Shown here in pieces: positions 15,416 through 24,133 of a stretch of DNA of 64,000 nucleotides. The stretch comes from Saccharopolyspora shandongensis (lineage in GTDB: Bacteria; Actinomycetota; Actinomycetes; Mycobacteriales; Pseudonocardiaceae). Numbering within the stretch: the first letter of the stretch is position 1; every line of letters starts with the position of its first letter. The notes under the pieces are model-generated. The model was not told the DNA's origin. It searched no databases and worked only from the letters and a program-made list of their open reading frames with translations. The stretch is from the NCBI RefSeq assembly GCF_900106995.1, contig NZ_FNOK01000044.1, positions 17,470 to 81,469 on the forward strand, in the 5' to 3' direction. The position numbers and the translations under genes were made by a program.

Positions 15416-16674
15416 GTAGTCGCACTCTCCTCCTTCGCCTGCGGCGCACGCGACGCCCGGGCGCTGTGATGTGCGACAAACCCGAAGCCCACGAAGGCCA
15501 GCCCGGCCGCCACCGCGGCGGCCAGCGCCGGGCCGGAGAGGTCGAGCATCCAGCCCGCCAGGGGCGAGGCGATCGCCCCGCCCAGCGTGGTGGCGCTGGT
15601 CAACCAGCCGAACGCCTCGCTGCGCCGCTCAGCGGGCGCCAGGTCCGCGATCCGCCCGTTGCCCGCGGCCAGCGTCGGCGCGATCGCCGTGCCGCCGATC
15701 AACAGGATCGCGCCGACCAGCCACGGCGAGCCCGGATCGGCGATCGGCGGCAGCACCGGCACCAGCGCGGCCATCCCCAGCGCGCTCAGCAGAACCCGCA
15801 GCCACAGCCGCGGCCGCGCCGCGAAGCCGCCCGACACCAGGCCACCGGTCAGCGACCCGATCGCCCACACCATGGCCAGCAGCCCCGCGAGCTCCGGCGC
15901 ACCGCGCTCCCGGGCCCAGCCGACGAGCACCAGGTCGATCGAGATCAGGCCGCCGACCAGCGCGGCGTAGAACAGCAGCAGAGACGTGAAGCCGCGCACC
16001 CGGAACAGCGAACCCGCCCTGCCGGCGCCGCTCGCGCCCTCCTTCGGCGCCTCGCGCAGTCCGGCGCGCAGCAAGGACGCCGCGAAGATGATCGATCCGA
16101 GCGCCGCCCAAGCCGCGCAGGCCAGCATCGCGACGACCGGGCCCCAGATCGCGACCACGAAGGTCGCCAGCATCGGCGCGACGACGAACAGCAGCTCCTG
16201 CAGCGTCGCCTCCACCGCGAAGGCCGCTTCCCGCGCCGGACCGTCGGTCAGCCGCGGCCAGATCGCCCGGCCGACCTGGGTGATCGGCGGGTGCGACAGC
16301 CCGGTGAACAGCGCAACGGGCAGGATCAGCCACCACTGCGCCGGATCCGCCCAGCGCGTCACCAGCACCAGCGCCACCATCCCCAGCCCGGAGCCCAGGC
16401 CCGTCACGACCAGCAGCTTCGGCGCCGAGCTGCGATCGGCGGACCGGCCGCGCAGCGGTCCGGCGATGGCCTGGCCGACCGTCACCATCATCCCGATGAC
16501 GCCGCCGATGGCGTACGAACCGGTCCAGTCGACGACGAGGAAGGTCAGCACCATCGCCAACGCCGGCATGTGCAGGCGTCCCAGCAAGCTGAACGCCATC
16601 AGGCTCGACGCATGCGGAACCGCCGCGAGAAGTCGGTAGGGACGCAGCACGTGCCTCACTCTGGCTTCTGGCAC
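15412..16674 (-). CDS. MFS transporter
   Basis: 420 aa with about twelve membrane segments and a central loop (about residues 185-210) rich in charged residues. The loop after TM2 (GPLRGRSADR) is a variant of the MFS motif A. Typical of small drug or sugar efflux-type MFS proteins; substrate unknown. It is the first gene of the MFS-DMT-folD run and is divergent from the TNT-domain gene, with a 272-bp intergenic promoter region at 16675-16946 in which nothing else was recognised. Confidence 0.85.
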   Translation of the reverse strand: MPEARVRHVLRPYRLLAAVPHASSLMAFSLLGRLHMPALAMVLTFLVVDWTGSYAIGGVIGMMVTVGQAIAGPLRGRSADRSSAPKLLVVTGLGSGLGMVALVLVTRWADPAQWWLILPVALFTGLSHPPITQVGRAIWPRLTDGPAREAAFAVEATLQELLFVVAPMLATFVVAIWGPVVAMLACAAWAALGSIIFAASLLRAGLREAPKEGASGAGRAGSLFRVRGFTSLLLFYAALVGGLISIDLVLVGWARERGAPELAGLLAMVWAIGSLTGGLVSGGFAARPRLWLRVLLSALGMAALVPVLPPIADPGSPWLVGAILLIGGTAIAPTLAAGNGRIADLAPAERRSEAFGWLTSATTLGGAIASPLAGWMLDLSGPALAAAVAAGLAFVGFGFVAHHSARASRAPQAKEESATT

Positions 16675-16946
16675 GCCCGTGCCGCTACCGAATTTCGTCG
16701 ACCGCCCGCCGCCGGTGGGGCGCCGCTGATCGATACACCTGGTGGTGTGATGTTCATCCGCCCGCCCAACAGGCAGGCTTTCGTGACGAGATCACCGCGC
16801 GCTGTGACAAGGATCTTGTGCGCGAGCACATGTGCTGGATGAACGGCACCGAACTCGCACACAGCGCACATGACCGCGCCCGCGTCGAGTAGCGTCTTGG
16901 CGGGGTGGAGTCGGGTTGCCTCGTCGAGAGGGGGAGGATGTCACCC

Positions 16947-19484
16947 ATGTCGCGTCCGACAGCGATCAGTCCGGAAGAGCAGGAGCAGATCGCCCGCAGG
17001 ATCGGGGTTCTGCTGTTACAGGGCGCTCCCGAGGACTGGCAGGAGATCACGGTGGAGTACCGCGCCACCGGTGAGTACCACGACCTGCTGGGTGAGGTCG
17101 CCGCTCAGGACGGCAGCTCCCACCCCTGGGAGCCGCCGATCGAACTGCAGGAGATCTTCGAGCGCCTGCGCGAAGGCATGTACCGGCCCGATGTGGGCAC
17201 CTGGCTCAGCGCCCTCTACGTCGTGGAGCGCCCGTCGAGCTACCGCATCGATATCAACTTCGATTCCGAACCGCAGTGGCACCGCCCGCTGCCGCGCGCT
17301 GCGTACGTCGACGAGCTGCGTCGCTACCCGCGCGCCGAGGAGAACATCCCGGACTGGATGCGGGACCGCTTCGACGGCACCGCCCAGTCCCAGCCCGCCG
17401 AGCCGCCGATCGCCGAGGCATCGACCGCTGAGCAGCCGGTCGCCGCGGCGCCGGTCCCGGAAGCTCCGGTGACCGAGGCACCGATCGTCGAGCTGCCGAT
17501 CGCCGAGGCACCGGTCGTCGACCCGATCGAGCCCGAGACCCCACCAGCCGCCGAACCCGCCGTCGCCGAAACGCCGATCCCTGAGCCGGGGATCGACGAG
17601 CCGGCCGGCGGATTCCAGGTCGCCAACGTCTTCGACGACTACGACGAGCAGGGCCGCCCGGTCGTCGCCGAGCGCGAGCCGATCCCGACCGAAGAAGTCG
17701 GGGCGCTGCGCCAGTACCTGGAGAACGCCCCGATCGTGCTCGCCTCCCGCGAGGACGAGGAGGACCAGCTCGACCCGGAGCGCACCGCGTCCGTGCCGGG
17801 CACCTGGCACACCGACGGCACCTGGTTGTGGCCGGGCGCCATCGCCTTCTACCTGACGCAGTACGGCGTGCCGCCGGAGGCCGAGCTCGTCGAGCACATC
17901 CGCCGGCACGCCTTCCAGGTGCCCGAGGTCGACGAGGCCACCCGCGACGCGGCCGTCAGCGAACTGCTCGACCAGCCCGCCGACGACCTCGACGGTGAGC
18001 TCGACCGCGAGCCGCAGGACTACGCCGAGCTCGTGGACGCCCCGAAGCCCGACTTCGACGACGAGGCGCTCGCCGAGCCCGAGCCGTCGGGCGGATCCCG
18101 GCACGTGCTCGACGAGACCGACGCGCCGGACACCCAGGAAGTGCTGGCCAAGCTGCACGACCGGCTCACCGACCACCAGGTGGACGGCAGCGGCTACCGC
18201 ATCGGCAGCCACAGCCCGGACGCCTGGTGCCTGCTGGAGGACGGGGCCGACTGGGTCGTCACCGCCGGCTCCGACGACGGGGAGGACGTCCGGTTCGCCC
18301 GCGTCGACCACGCCGCGGCGTACCTGCTGGGCAGCCTCCTGATGGACCGGCCCGCGCCGACGCAGGTCGACGCGGCTGCGCCGCCGGCCGATCTGCCGCA
18401 GCGTTCCGCGCCGGACTTGCCGCAGCGGTCGCCGGAGATCGCCGACCTGCCGCAGCAGCCGGCGCCGGAGGTGCCTGACCTGCCACAACGTTCGGCACCG
18501 GAGGTCACGGACCTCCCGCAGCGCGCCGCAGAAGTGGCCGACCTCCCGCAGCGTGCCGCGGCGGAGGTCGCCGATCTCCCGCAGCGCGCCGCAGAGGTGA
18601 CCGATCTGCCACAGCGTTCGGTGCCGGAACCGGATCATGGTGCGGCGAACCCGCTGTTCACCGCGAACCAGGAACCGAGTGGTGGACCGCAGGAACCGCC
18701 GCTGGACACCGCCGCGCAGGCGGGCGAAGAGGCGACGCGCTTCCAGCCCGCACCGCGCTTGGACCGGCCTGCGCCGCCGCAGTCGGCGCCGGCGGCTCCG
18801 CCGCCGCCGGTCGGGCAGCCCGTGCAGCCGCCGGTCGGCGGTCCGGGCGCACCGCCGCCGCTGCCGAAGCGTCAGCCGCGCCGGGAAAGCGGAGCGCCGG
18901 TGCCCCCGGCCGGAGGACCCGCGCAGGGTCTGGTCGGCGGCGCGGAGCGACGTCCGGGCCCCGGTGGGCCGGGCATGGCGGGGCCGCCCCGGCAGGGGCC
19001 GCCGCGTCCGCCGCAAGGCGGTCAGCCGGGCCAGCCGCAAGGCGGTCTGCCCGGTGCTCAGCCGCCGGGTGGTCTGCCCGGTGCTCAGCCGCCAGGCGGT
19101 CAGCCGCAGGGTGGTCAGCCGCAGGGCGGTCAGCAGATCCAGCCGCTCAGCGGTGAGCCGCCGCTGACGCTGTACCGGGACCGCCGGATCGTGATGCTGC
19201 AGCCGGGCACCGAACTGGACCGGTTCGGCGAGCCGAACGGCAACGTCACCTACACGATCCGCACGCCGTACACGCACCGTTCGCTGCCGCCGCAGTGGTC
19301 GAACCGCTCGTACTTCGCGTACCGGGTGCAGCGGCCGATCCAGGCGTTGCGCGGCACGGCGGTGCCGTGGTTCGAGCAGCCCGGCGGTGGCACGGCGTTC
19401 GTGCTCCCGACGACGATCGGCGACCTGCTCGCGGACGGCTCCCTGGCCGAGATGCCGGCCAACGACCGCCCACCCATGGAATAA
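16947..19484 (+). CDS. Multidomain protein with C-terminal TNT (NAD glycohydrolase-type toxin) domain
   Basis: 845 aa from ATG 16947; GGGGAGG ends 9 nt upstream, a better spacing than ATG 16938. Residues about 5-130 resemble the YezG/DUF600 immunity fold (IARRIGVLLLQGAPEDWQEI, SSYRIDINFDSEPQW). A middle part has two small globular units (SVPGTWHTDGTWLWPGA; DRLTDHQVDGSGYRIGSHSP). Then come a Pro/Gln repeat, a Gly/Pro/Gln-rich linker and residues about 742-840, a TNT domain: TELDRFGEPNGNVTY, RSLPPQWSNRSYFAYRV and WFEQPGGGTAFVLP. TNT domains cleave NAD+ in the M. tuberculosis toxin CpnT; the Gln of EQPGGG fits an essential residue, but a catalytic His is not obvious here. No signal peptide is seen. 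Confidence 0.82.
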   Translation: MSRPTAISPEEQEQIARRIGVLLLQGAPEDWQEITVEYRATGEYHDLLGEVAAQDGSSHPWEPPIELQEIFERLREGMYRPDVGTWLSALYVVERPSSYRIDINFDSEPQWHRPLPRAAYVDELRRYPRAEENIPDWMRDRFDGTAQSQPAEPPIAEASTAEQPVAAAPVPEAPVTEAPIVELPIAEAPVVDPIEPETPPAAEPAVAETPIPEPGIDEPAGGFQVANVFDDYDEQGRPVVAEREPIPTEEVGALRQYLENAPIVLASREDEEDQLDPERTASVPGTWHTDGTWLWPGAIAFYLTQYGVPPEAELVEHIRRHAFQVPEVDEATRDAAVSELLDQPADDLDGELDREPQDYAELVDAPKPDFDDEALAEPEPSGGSRHVLDETDAPDTQEVLAKLHDRLTDHQVDGSGYRIGSHSPDAWCLLEDGADWVVTAGSDDGEDVRFARVDHAAAYLLGSLLMDRPAPTQVDAAAPPADLPQRSAPDLPQRSPEIADLPQQPAPEVPDLPQRSAPEVTDLPQRAAEVADLPQRAAAEVADLPQRAAEVTDLPQRSVPEPDHGAANPLFTANQEPSGGPQEPPLDTAAQAGEEATRFQPAPRLDRPAPPQSAPAAPPPPVGQPVQPPVGGPGAPPPLPKRQPRRESGAPVPPAGGPAQGLVGGAERRPGPGGPGMAGPPRQGPPRPPQGGQPGQPQGGLPGAQPPGGLPGAQPPGGQPQGGQPQGGQQIQPLSGEPPLTLYRDRRIVMLQPGTELDRFGEPNGNVTYTIRTPYTHRSLPPQWSNRSYFAYRVQRPIQALRGTAVPWFEQPGGGTAFVLPTTIGDLLADGSLAEMPANDRPPME
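18390..18630 (+). repeat. Eight tandem DLPQR-type repeats within the TNT-domain protein
   Basis: The coding sequence holds eight copies of a 6-11 residue unit built on DLPQ(R/Q), spaced by S/A-P-E-V-A/T. A second low-complexity block at about 19015-19135 repeats GGQPQGGQP-like units. Both look like flexible linkers ahead of the toxin domain. Confidence 0.85.
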
Positions 19485-19499
19485 CCGATCCAGCTCAGC

Positions 19500-19546
19500 G
19501 CGAAGGGCGCCTGCGACCGGCAACGTCGGTCACGGGCGCCCTTCGC
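19500..19546. terminator. Terminator downstream of the TNT-domain gene
   Basis: GCGAAGGGCGCC (19500-19511) pairs perfectly with GGCGCCCTTCGC (19535-19546). A small GACCG/CGGTC hairpin sits in the loop. It starts 16 bp after the stop codon. Confidence 0.75.
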
Positions 19547-19722
19547 TCGTTCCGGGCTTCTCCTTGCCACGGCGGGCTTTTCGATTGCACCTCGGGTTCC
19601 ATCGCCAAGGGCGGCGGAAACCCGATGCTGGAGCACCTACCAGAGGGCGAGGCGTAAGTCCCTTTCAGGTCAACGAGTTCCGGCGAGCTTCGCGCCGCGC
19701 GCGCTGCCCGACGCGCGGCCGG

Positions 19723-20313
19723 TCAGTCGACGCGGAGGCCGTGGGCCGCTGCGAACGCGAGTGCCGTGATCGTGTCGATCCGGGCACCCCAGAGCTTCGC
19801 CTGCACCAGGGCATCGGCATCGACCCGAGCGTCGCGCAGGTCCGCATCGTCCAGCCGGGCACCGAGCATGCGGGCGCCGGTGAAGTCCGCCTCTCGGAGA
19901 TCGCAGCGGCGCAGATCGCATTCGACGAGATTGGCTTCCCGGAACCGGATTCCGCGCAGGTCCAAGCCGCGCAGATCCGCCTTGCCCATGCCGACCAGCG
20001 TCAGATCCGTCTCGCGCAGCGTCCAGGCGCGCAGGCGGCAGTCCACGAAGCTCGAACCGAGCAGGCTGCATCCATCCATTGTGGACTTCCCGAACACGGT
20101 GCGCTCGAACTTGCACGACCGGAACGCCGTCGCGACGTGCTTCGAGCCGTTGAGATCGGTGCCGGTGAAGACGCAGTCGGAGAACACGCAGTTGCGGGTG
20201 CTCAGGCCCGTCAGATCGGCGTCGGTGAAGTCGCAGCGCTCGAAGGTCCGGCCCTCCCACTGCTCGTCCGTCAGCACCGCGTCCTGGAAATCCTCGCCGA
20301 CCAAACTCGTCAT
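19723..20313 (-). CDS. Pentapeptide-repeat protein
   Basis: 196 aa from ATG 20313 with AGGAG just upstream. From about residue 20 it is built of A(D/N)Lxx-type units: CDFTDADLTG, CVFTGTDLNG, KADLRGLDLRG, CDLREADFTG and ADLRDARVDAD, which form a right-handed beta helix. Some family members (MfpA, Qnr) mimic DNA and protect gyrase; nothing here proves that role. It is divergent from a VOC gene only 42 bp away. The upstream antisense extension of the frame is a shadow. Confidence 0.9.
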   Translation of the reverse strand: MTSLVGEDFQDAVLTDEQWEGRTFERCDFTDADLTGLSTRNCVFSDCVFTGTDLNGSKHVATAFRSCKFERTVFGKSTMDGCSLLGSSFVDCRLRAWTLRETDLTLVGMGKADLRGLDLRGIRFREANLVECDLRRCDLREADFTGARMLGARLDDADLRDARVDADALVQAKLWGARIDTITALAFAAAHGLRVD

Positions 20314-20355
20314 GCTCCTAGAGTGGCACGGGACGCCGACCTTCCTGGAGGCACC

Positions 20356-20706
20356 ATGCGCGTGCGCCGAGTCGTACCCAACATCCACGCCGACGACCTC
20401 TCGGCCACCCGCGACTTCTACGTCGACACCCTGGGCTTCCAGGTCGTCATGGACCTCGGCTGGATCGTCACCGTGAGCGCACCCGACGATCCTCAGCGCC
20501 AGATCAGCATCATGAGCGACGACGCCACGGCGCCGACGCACCCGGACATGTCCGTCGAAGTCGACGACGTCGACGCGGCGCACGAGGAAGCCCTGCGGCG
20601 AGGCCACGAGATCGTGCACCCGCTGACCGACGAGCCGTGGGGCGTCCGCCGCTTCTTCTGCCGCGACCCCAGCGGAACGGTGGTCAACATCCTGTCCCAC
20701 CGGTGA
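20356..20706 (+). CDS. VOC-superfamily (glyoxalase/dioxygenase-fold) protein
   Basis: 116 aa, GGAGG upstream of ATG 20356. The start VPNIHADDLSATRDFYVDTL and the end RFFCRDPSGTVVNILSH are the two beta-alpha-beta-beta-beta halves of a VOC domain. Such proteins include glyoxalases, antibiotic-binding resistance proteins and dioxygenases; metal ligands are not clear, so the reaction stays open. Confidence 0.88.
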   Translation: MRVRRVVPNIHADDLSATRDFYVDTLGFQVVMDLGWIVTVSAPDDPQRQISIMSDDATAPTHPDMSVEVDDVDAAHEEALRRGHEIVHPLTDEPWGVRRFFCRDPSGTVVNILSHR

Positions 20707-20778
20707 GCATTAACAGCCGATCGTCGCGAGCGAATTAGTCCGTGGCGCCCTGCGGTGGGTTCTGCCAGCCTGCGCCGG

Positions 20779-21482
20779 GTGAATCCGATAGTGCTCGCGC
20801 ATGCAGACCTCGACTTCAACGCGCCGATGTCGGACGCCCGCGCCGAAGAACTCATCGCCGCGCTGGCACCGCTGGACTCCGCCGAGATCGTCGATCTCGG
20901 CTGCGGACGGGCGGAGCTGCTGCTGCGACTGCTCGAAGCGGAACCGAGCGCGACCGGCATCGACACTACCGACGAAGAACTGTCCCGGGGCCGTCACAAC
21001 GCCGAGGCTCGCGGTGTGGCCGAGCGGGTGCGGTTGGCGCAAGGCGACGCCTGCAGCTGGGACGGAACCGCGGACGTGGCGATCTCGATCGGCAGCAGCC
21101 ACGCGTGGGGCGGCACCCGGCAGGCGCTCGAAGCGATCCGGCCACGACTGCGCCGCGGCGGCCGACTGCTCCTGGGCGAGGCCTTCCGGGACACCGCTTC
21201 GATGCGGAACGACTCGACGTGGACCTGTCGCTCGCCGAACTGGTCGAGCTCACCGAAGGATGCGGATTCCGCATGCTGCGGCTGGCCACCGCCGGCACCG
21301 ACGAGTGGGACGGCTTCGAATCCCGCTGGTGCGGCGCCTTGGAGAAGTGGCTGCTGACCAACCCCACCGCGGCCGGACGCGACGAAGTCCGCGCCCTGGC
21401 CGACGAGCGCTGCACCAGGCGGCTGCGCGGATACCGCGGCCTGGTCGGCTTCGCCTACCTCGTGCTTACCCCGGGCTCGTGA
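20779..21482 (+). pseudogene. SAM-dependent methyltransferase interrupted by a frameshift
   Basis: The N-terminal part reads from GTG 20779 in one frame: NPIVLAHADLDFNAPMS, then IVDLGCGRAELLLRLLEAEP (SAM motif I), up to GRLLLGEAFRDTA. The C-terminal part reads in a second frame: LAELVELTEGCGFRML, DEWDGFESRWCGALEKWLL and LRGYRGLVGFAYLVL, ending at 21482. Both halves belong to one class I methyltransferase family. The switch falls at about 21190-21215 and needs a -1 shift, so one base appears to be missing. It is either a true frameshift or a sequencing error. Without the shift the protein stops at 21357 with a nonsense tail. Confidence 0.8.
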
Positions 21483-21486
21483 GAGC

Positions 21487-21948
21487 TCAAGGCACGACGA
21501 CGACCGGCCGGACCGCCTCGACGACCAGCGTCGCCGGCACGGTGCCGAGCAGTCCGCCGCGCCGGCGGGACCGGCCGACCACGATCAGGTCCGCCCGGTA
21601 CTGCTCGGCGACCTGCTCCAGGCCGACGGCCGGGTCGCCGCGGTGGTGCACGAAGTCCCAATCTATGTCCACCCACTTCAGGTGGGACACGACTTCCTTC
21701 TTCAGCTCTTCGACCAGGCTCTCGGCCGCCTCGCTGGCCACGGCTACGCCCATCGGCGACCAGTAGGCGACGCCGCCCACCGCCTCGACGTAGACCAGCA
21801 CCAGGCGGGCACGCTCCCGCCTGGCCAGGCCGGCCGCCCACGCCGCGGCGTGGAAGCTCGCCGGGCTGCCGTCCATGCCCACGACGATGCCGCCCAGTCC
21901 GTCCTTGCCGATCTCGAATTCCCGCTCGGTCTTGTCGCCTTCGGCCAC
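21487..21948 (-). CDS. Universal stress protein (UspA family)
   Basis: 153 aa from GTG 21948. A TACCAT hexamer sits exactly 6 nt upstream (minus strand), which indicates a leaderless start; ATG 22020 has a GGAGG but would overlap the divergent gene. The single Usp domain has IVVGMDGSPASFHAAAWA at the start and IVVGRSRRRGGLLGTVPATL near the end, the G-2x-G-9x-G-S/T pattern of ATP-binding Usp proteins (GRSRRRGGLLGTVPA). It is a cytoplasmic stress protein. It ends 4 bp from the convergent methyltransferase pseudogene. Confidence 0.9.
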   Translation of the reverse strand: MAEGDKTEREFEIGKDGLGGIVVGMDGSPASFHAAAWAAGLARRERARLVLVYVEAVGGVAYWSPMGVAVASEAAESLVEELKKEVVSHLKWVDIDWDFVHHRGDPAVGLEQVAEQYRADLIVVGRSRRRGGLLGTVPATLVVEAVRPVVVVP

Positions 21949-22005
21949 GCGGAGATGGTAGTGGGCGCGCGTCGAGCCGGTGGACGCATACGACACACTC
22001 GAAAC

Positions 22006-23283
22006 GTGAACGGCGCGCATACACCCTCCGACCTCGAACGTCGCGTTCTCGACGCGGTGGACGTGAACGGGATTCTGGACGACCTGCGAGAACTCGTCGC
22101 GATCCCCAGCGTCGGCGGCACCGGCGGCGAACACGACGCCCAGCAGTGGTGCGCCGACAAGCTCGGCTCGCTGGGACACCGGGTGGACCACTGGCGCATC
22201 GACGTCCCGGTCCTCGCCGAGGAGCCCGGATTCCCCGGGCAGGAAGCCGATCGCGACGTCGCCTACGGCTGCGTCGGCGTGCACGGGGACGGCCCGGAGC
22301 CCGCGCTGATCTTCTGCGGGCACACGGACGTCGTCCCGCCCGGCGATCTCGACCGGTGGCCGAACCGCGACCCGTACGCATTGCGCGTCGCGGACGGCAT
22401 TGCCGCCGGCCGGGGCACCTGCGACATGAAGGGCGGGCTGGCCGCGATCTTCGGTGCGCTGCAGGCCCTGCGCTCCGCCGGGATCCAGCTCGCCCAGCCG
22501 GTGGCCGTGCACACCGTCGTCGGCGAGGAGGACGGCGGCCTGGGGGCGTTCGCGACGCTCCAGCGAGGCCATCGCGGTGCCGCGTGCGTCCTGGCCGAGC
22601 CGAGCTCGGGCACGATCGTGGCCGCGAACGGCGGCTCGCTCACGTTCCGGCTCGAAGTCGCCGGTCAGAGCACTCACGGTTCCACCCGCTACCGCGGCGT
22701 GAGCGCGCTGGACAAGCTCGCCGCCCTGCTCCCGGCACTGCGTGAGCTGGAGGCCCGCCGCAACGCCGACCCCGACCCGCTGGTGGCACACCTGGAAGTG
22801 CCGTACCCGCTGTCGATCGGCATGGCGAAGGCCGGCGACTGGGCCAGCACGGTGCCGGACCTCGCGATCGCTGAAGGCCGCTACGGCGTGCGGCTCGACG
22901 AGTCGATCCCCGCCGCCAAGGCCGAGTTCGAAGCCGCCATCGCGCAGGCCTGCGCCGCCGACCTGTGGCTCTCAGAACACCCGGTGCGGGTGAGCTGGCC
23001 CGGCGGGATGTTCGCCAGCGGACGGCTGCCCGAAGGACACCGGCTGCTCGCCGAAACCCAGGACGCCGCGGCAACAGCCGGAGCGCCCCGCCCAACGGCG
23101 GTAGGCGCCCCGTACGGAACCGACCTGCGGCTTTACGCGGCCGCCGGAGTTCCGACGCTCCAGTACGGGCCCGGAGACATCCGCTACGCACACGCGCACG
23201 ACGAGCACGTCGCGATCGCGGAGCTGGAACGGGCTGCGCGCGCCTACGCCTTGCTCGCGATCCGCCGCTGCGGCATCGCCTGA
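22006..23283 (+). CDS. M20-family metallopeptidase (ArgE/DapE-like)
   Basis: 425 aa from GTG 22006; CACACT lies 6 nt upstream, a leaderless arrangement, with no ribosome site. Zinc ligands and catalytic residues: FCGHTDVVPPGD (His, Asp), GRGTCDMKGG (bridging Asp) and HTVVGEEDGGLG (catalytic and ligand Glu). The dimerisation domain lies between about residues 215 and 330 (AGQSTHGSTRYRG), and AHAHDEHVAI supplies the last His. It hydrolyses an N-acyl amino acid or dipeptide; the exact substrate (acetylornithine, succinyl-DAP or other) cannot be told. The length fits the family. Confidence 0.9.
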   Translation: MNGAHTPSDLERRVLDAVDVNGILDDLRELVAIPSVGGTGGEHDAQQWCADKLGSLGHRVDHWRIDVPVLAEEPGFPGQEADRDVAYGCVGVHGDGPEPALIFCGHTDVVPPGDLDRWPNRDPYALRVADGIAAGRGTCDMKGGLAAIFGALQALRSAGIQLAQPVAVHTVVGEEDGGLGAFATLQRGHRGAACVLAEPSSGTIVAANGGSLTFRLEVAGQSTHGSTRYRGVSALDKLAALLPALRELEARRNADPDPLVAHLEVPYPLSIGMAKAGDWASTVPDLAIAEGRYGVRLDESIPAAKAEFEAAIAQACAADLWLSEHPVRVSWPGGMFASGRLPEGHRLLAETQDAAATAGAPRPTAVGAPYGTDLRLYAAAGVPTLQYGPGDIRYAHAHDEHVAIAELERAARAYALLAIRRCGIA

Positions 23284-23306
23284 TCCACCCCCTCAGCTCA
23301 CTGTGA

Positions 23307-23570
23307 TCACGAAGCCGGCGTCGCAGCCTTCTTGAAGATCTCGAACACCGCCAGGTAGTTCTTGTCGCCGTAGCCCTCAGCGATCGCCCGCTCGGCGATC
23401 GTCGCCATCTGCCGCGGCAGGTCGGTGTGGACGCCCTGCTCCACGCAGGTACGGGCGATGTGCTCGAGCGCGTTCAGGCTCATCTCCATGGTGCCCAGGT
23501 CACCGGGGTAGTTCCGCGCGTCCAGATCGGACGCCTGCCCGACGAGGGCCGAGTTCACCACCGTGGGCAT
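23307..23570 (-). pseudogene. C-terminal remnant of an imine-reductase-like NAD(P)-dependent oxidoreductase
   Basis: About 87 residues: DLDARNYPGDLGTMEMSLNA, LEHIARTCVEQGVHTDLPRQ and AEGYGDKNYLAVFEIFKK. This matches the C-terminal helical domain of the beta-hydroxyacid-dehydrogenase/imine-reductase type. The N-terminal Rossmann domain is absent, and a stop codon lies just before the fragment, so this is a decayed gene rather than a small protein. Confidence 0.65.
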
Positions 23571-24133
23571 GAACCACTTGATCGCGAGGTGTCAGCAGGT
23601 GTCGACGATCTGGAGGCCTGCGACGCGATCGGTGCCGCGAGGCTCGACTTCTCCTGATATTGCTCGCGAATTCGGGGCCGGCGAACACTGCGACTCGGCC
23701 GCCAAAGGCCCAAAAGCCGAGCAGCACTCCCCGAATGCCATTGGCGGCTATCGGTATCGCGAGATCCGCTCCGCGTGTGCTCATTCCGCTGCCGGGCATC
23801 GCCACACCGACGGCGAGGCTGATTCCCCGTTCCATCAACGTGTTGAGGTTCCGGTGACGACCCCGGTCTCCGGCATAGCGCGGCGACGGCTCCTAATTCC
23901 TCCACAGCACAGGCCCGATTTCTTCTCGCGGGACGCTGCGAGGGCCGAACTGGCCCGGGCACGGTATGCCGGCACGCACGTCGTGCCCGGGCTCTTGGCG
24001 TTTCCAGTGTCCGCCGGCCAGACGAGGGAACAACACTCTGGGAGGGAGAAGTGTCCTTCCGCTGCCGGTCGAGCATGGTCGACGCCCCGGTTCGGTGGCC
24101 GCAGTCATCAGCGAGATGCGAGGCTCGCCGCAG
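23571..24133. other. 563-bp decayed region without an intact gene
   Basis: No frame gives a credible full-length protein. One minus-strand stretch (about 23640-23838) starts MMERGISLAVGVAMPGSG and has a protein-like composition but no recognised family. It lies between the imine-reductase remnant and dnaE2 and looks like gene debris. Confidence 0.5.

Noticed and set aside
22020..22035. ATG 22020 with GGAGG as start of the universal stress protein
   Set aside because: It would overlap the divergent peptidase coding start, and GTG 21948 has a hexamer at the leaderless spacing and the usual family N-terminus.
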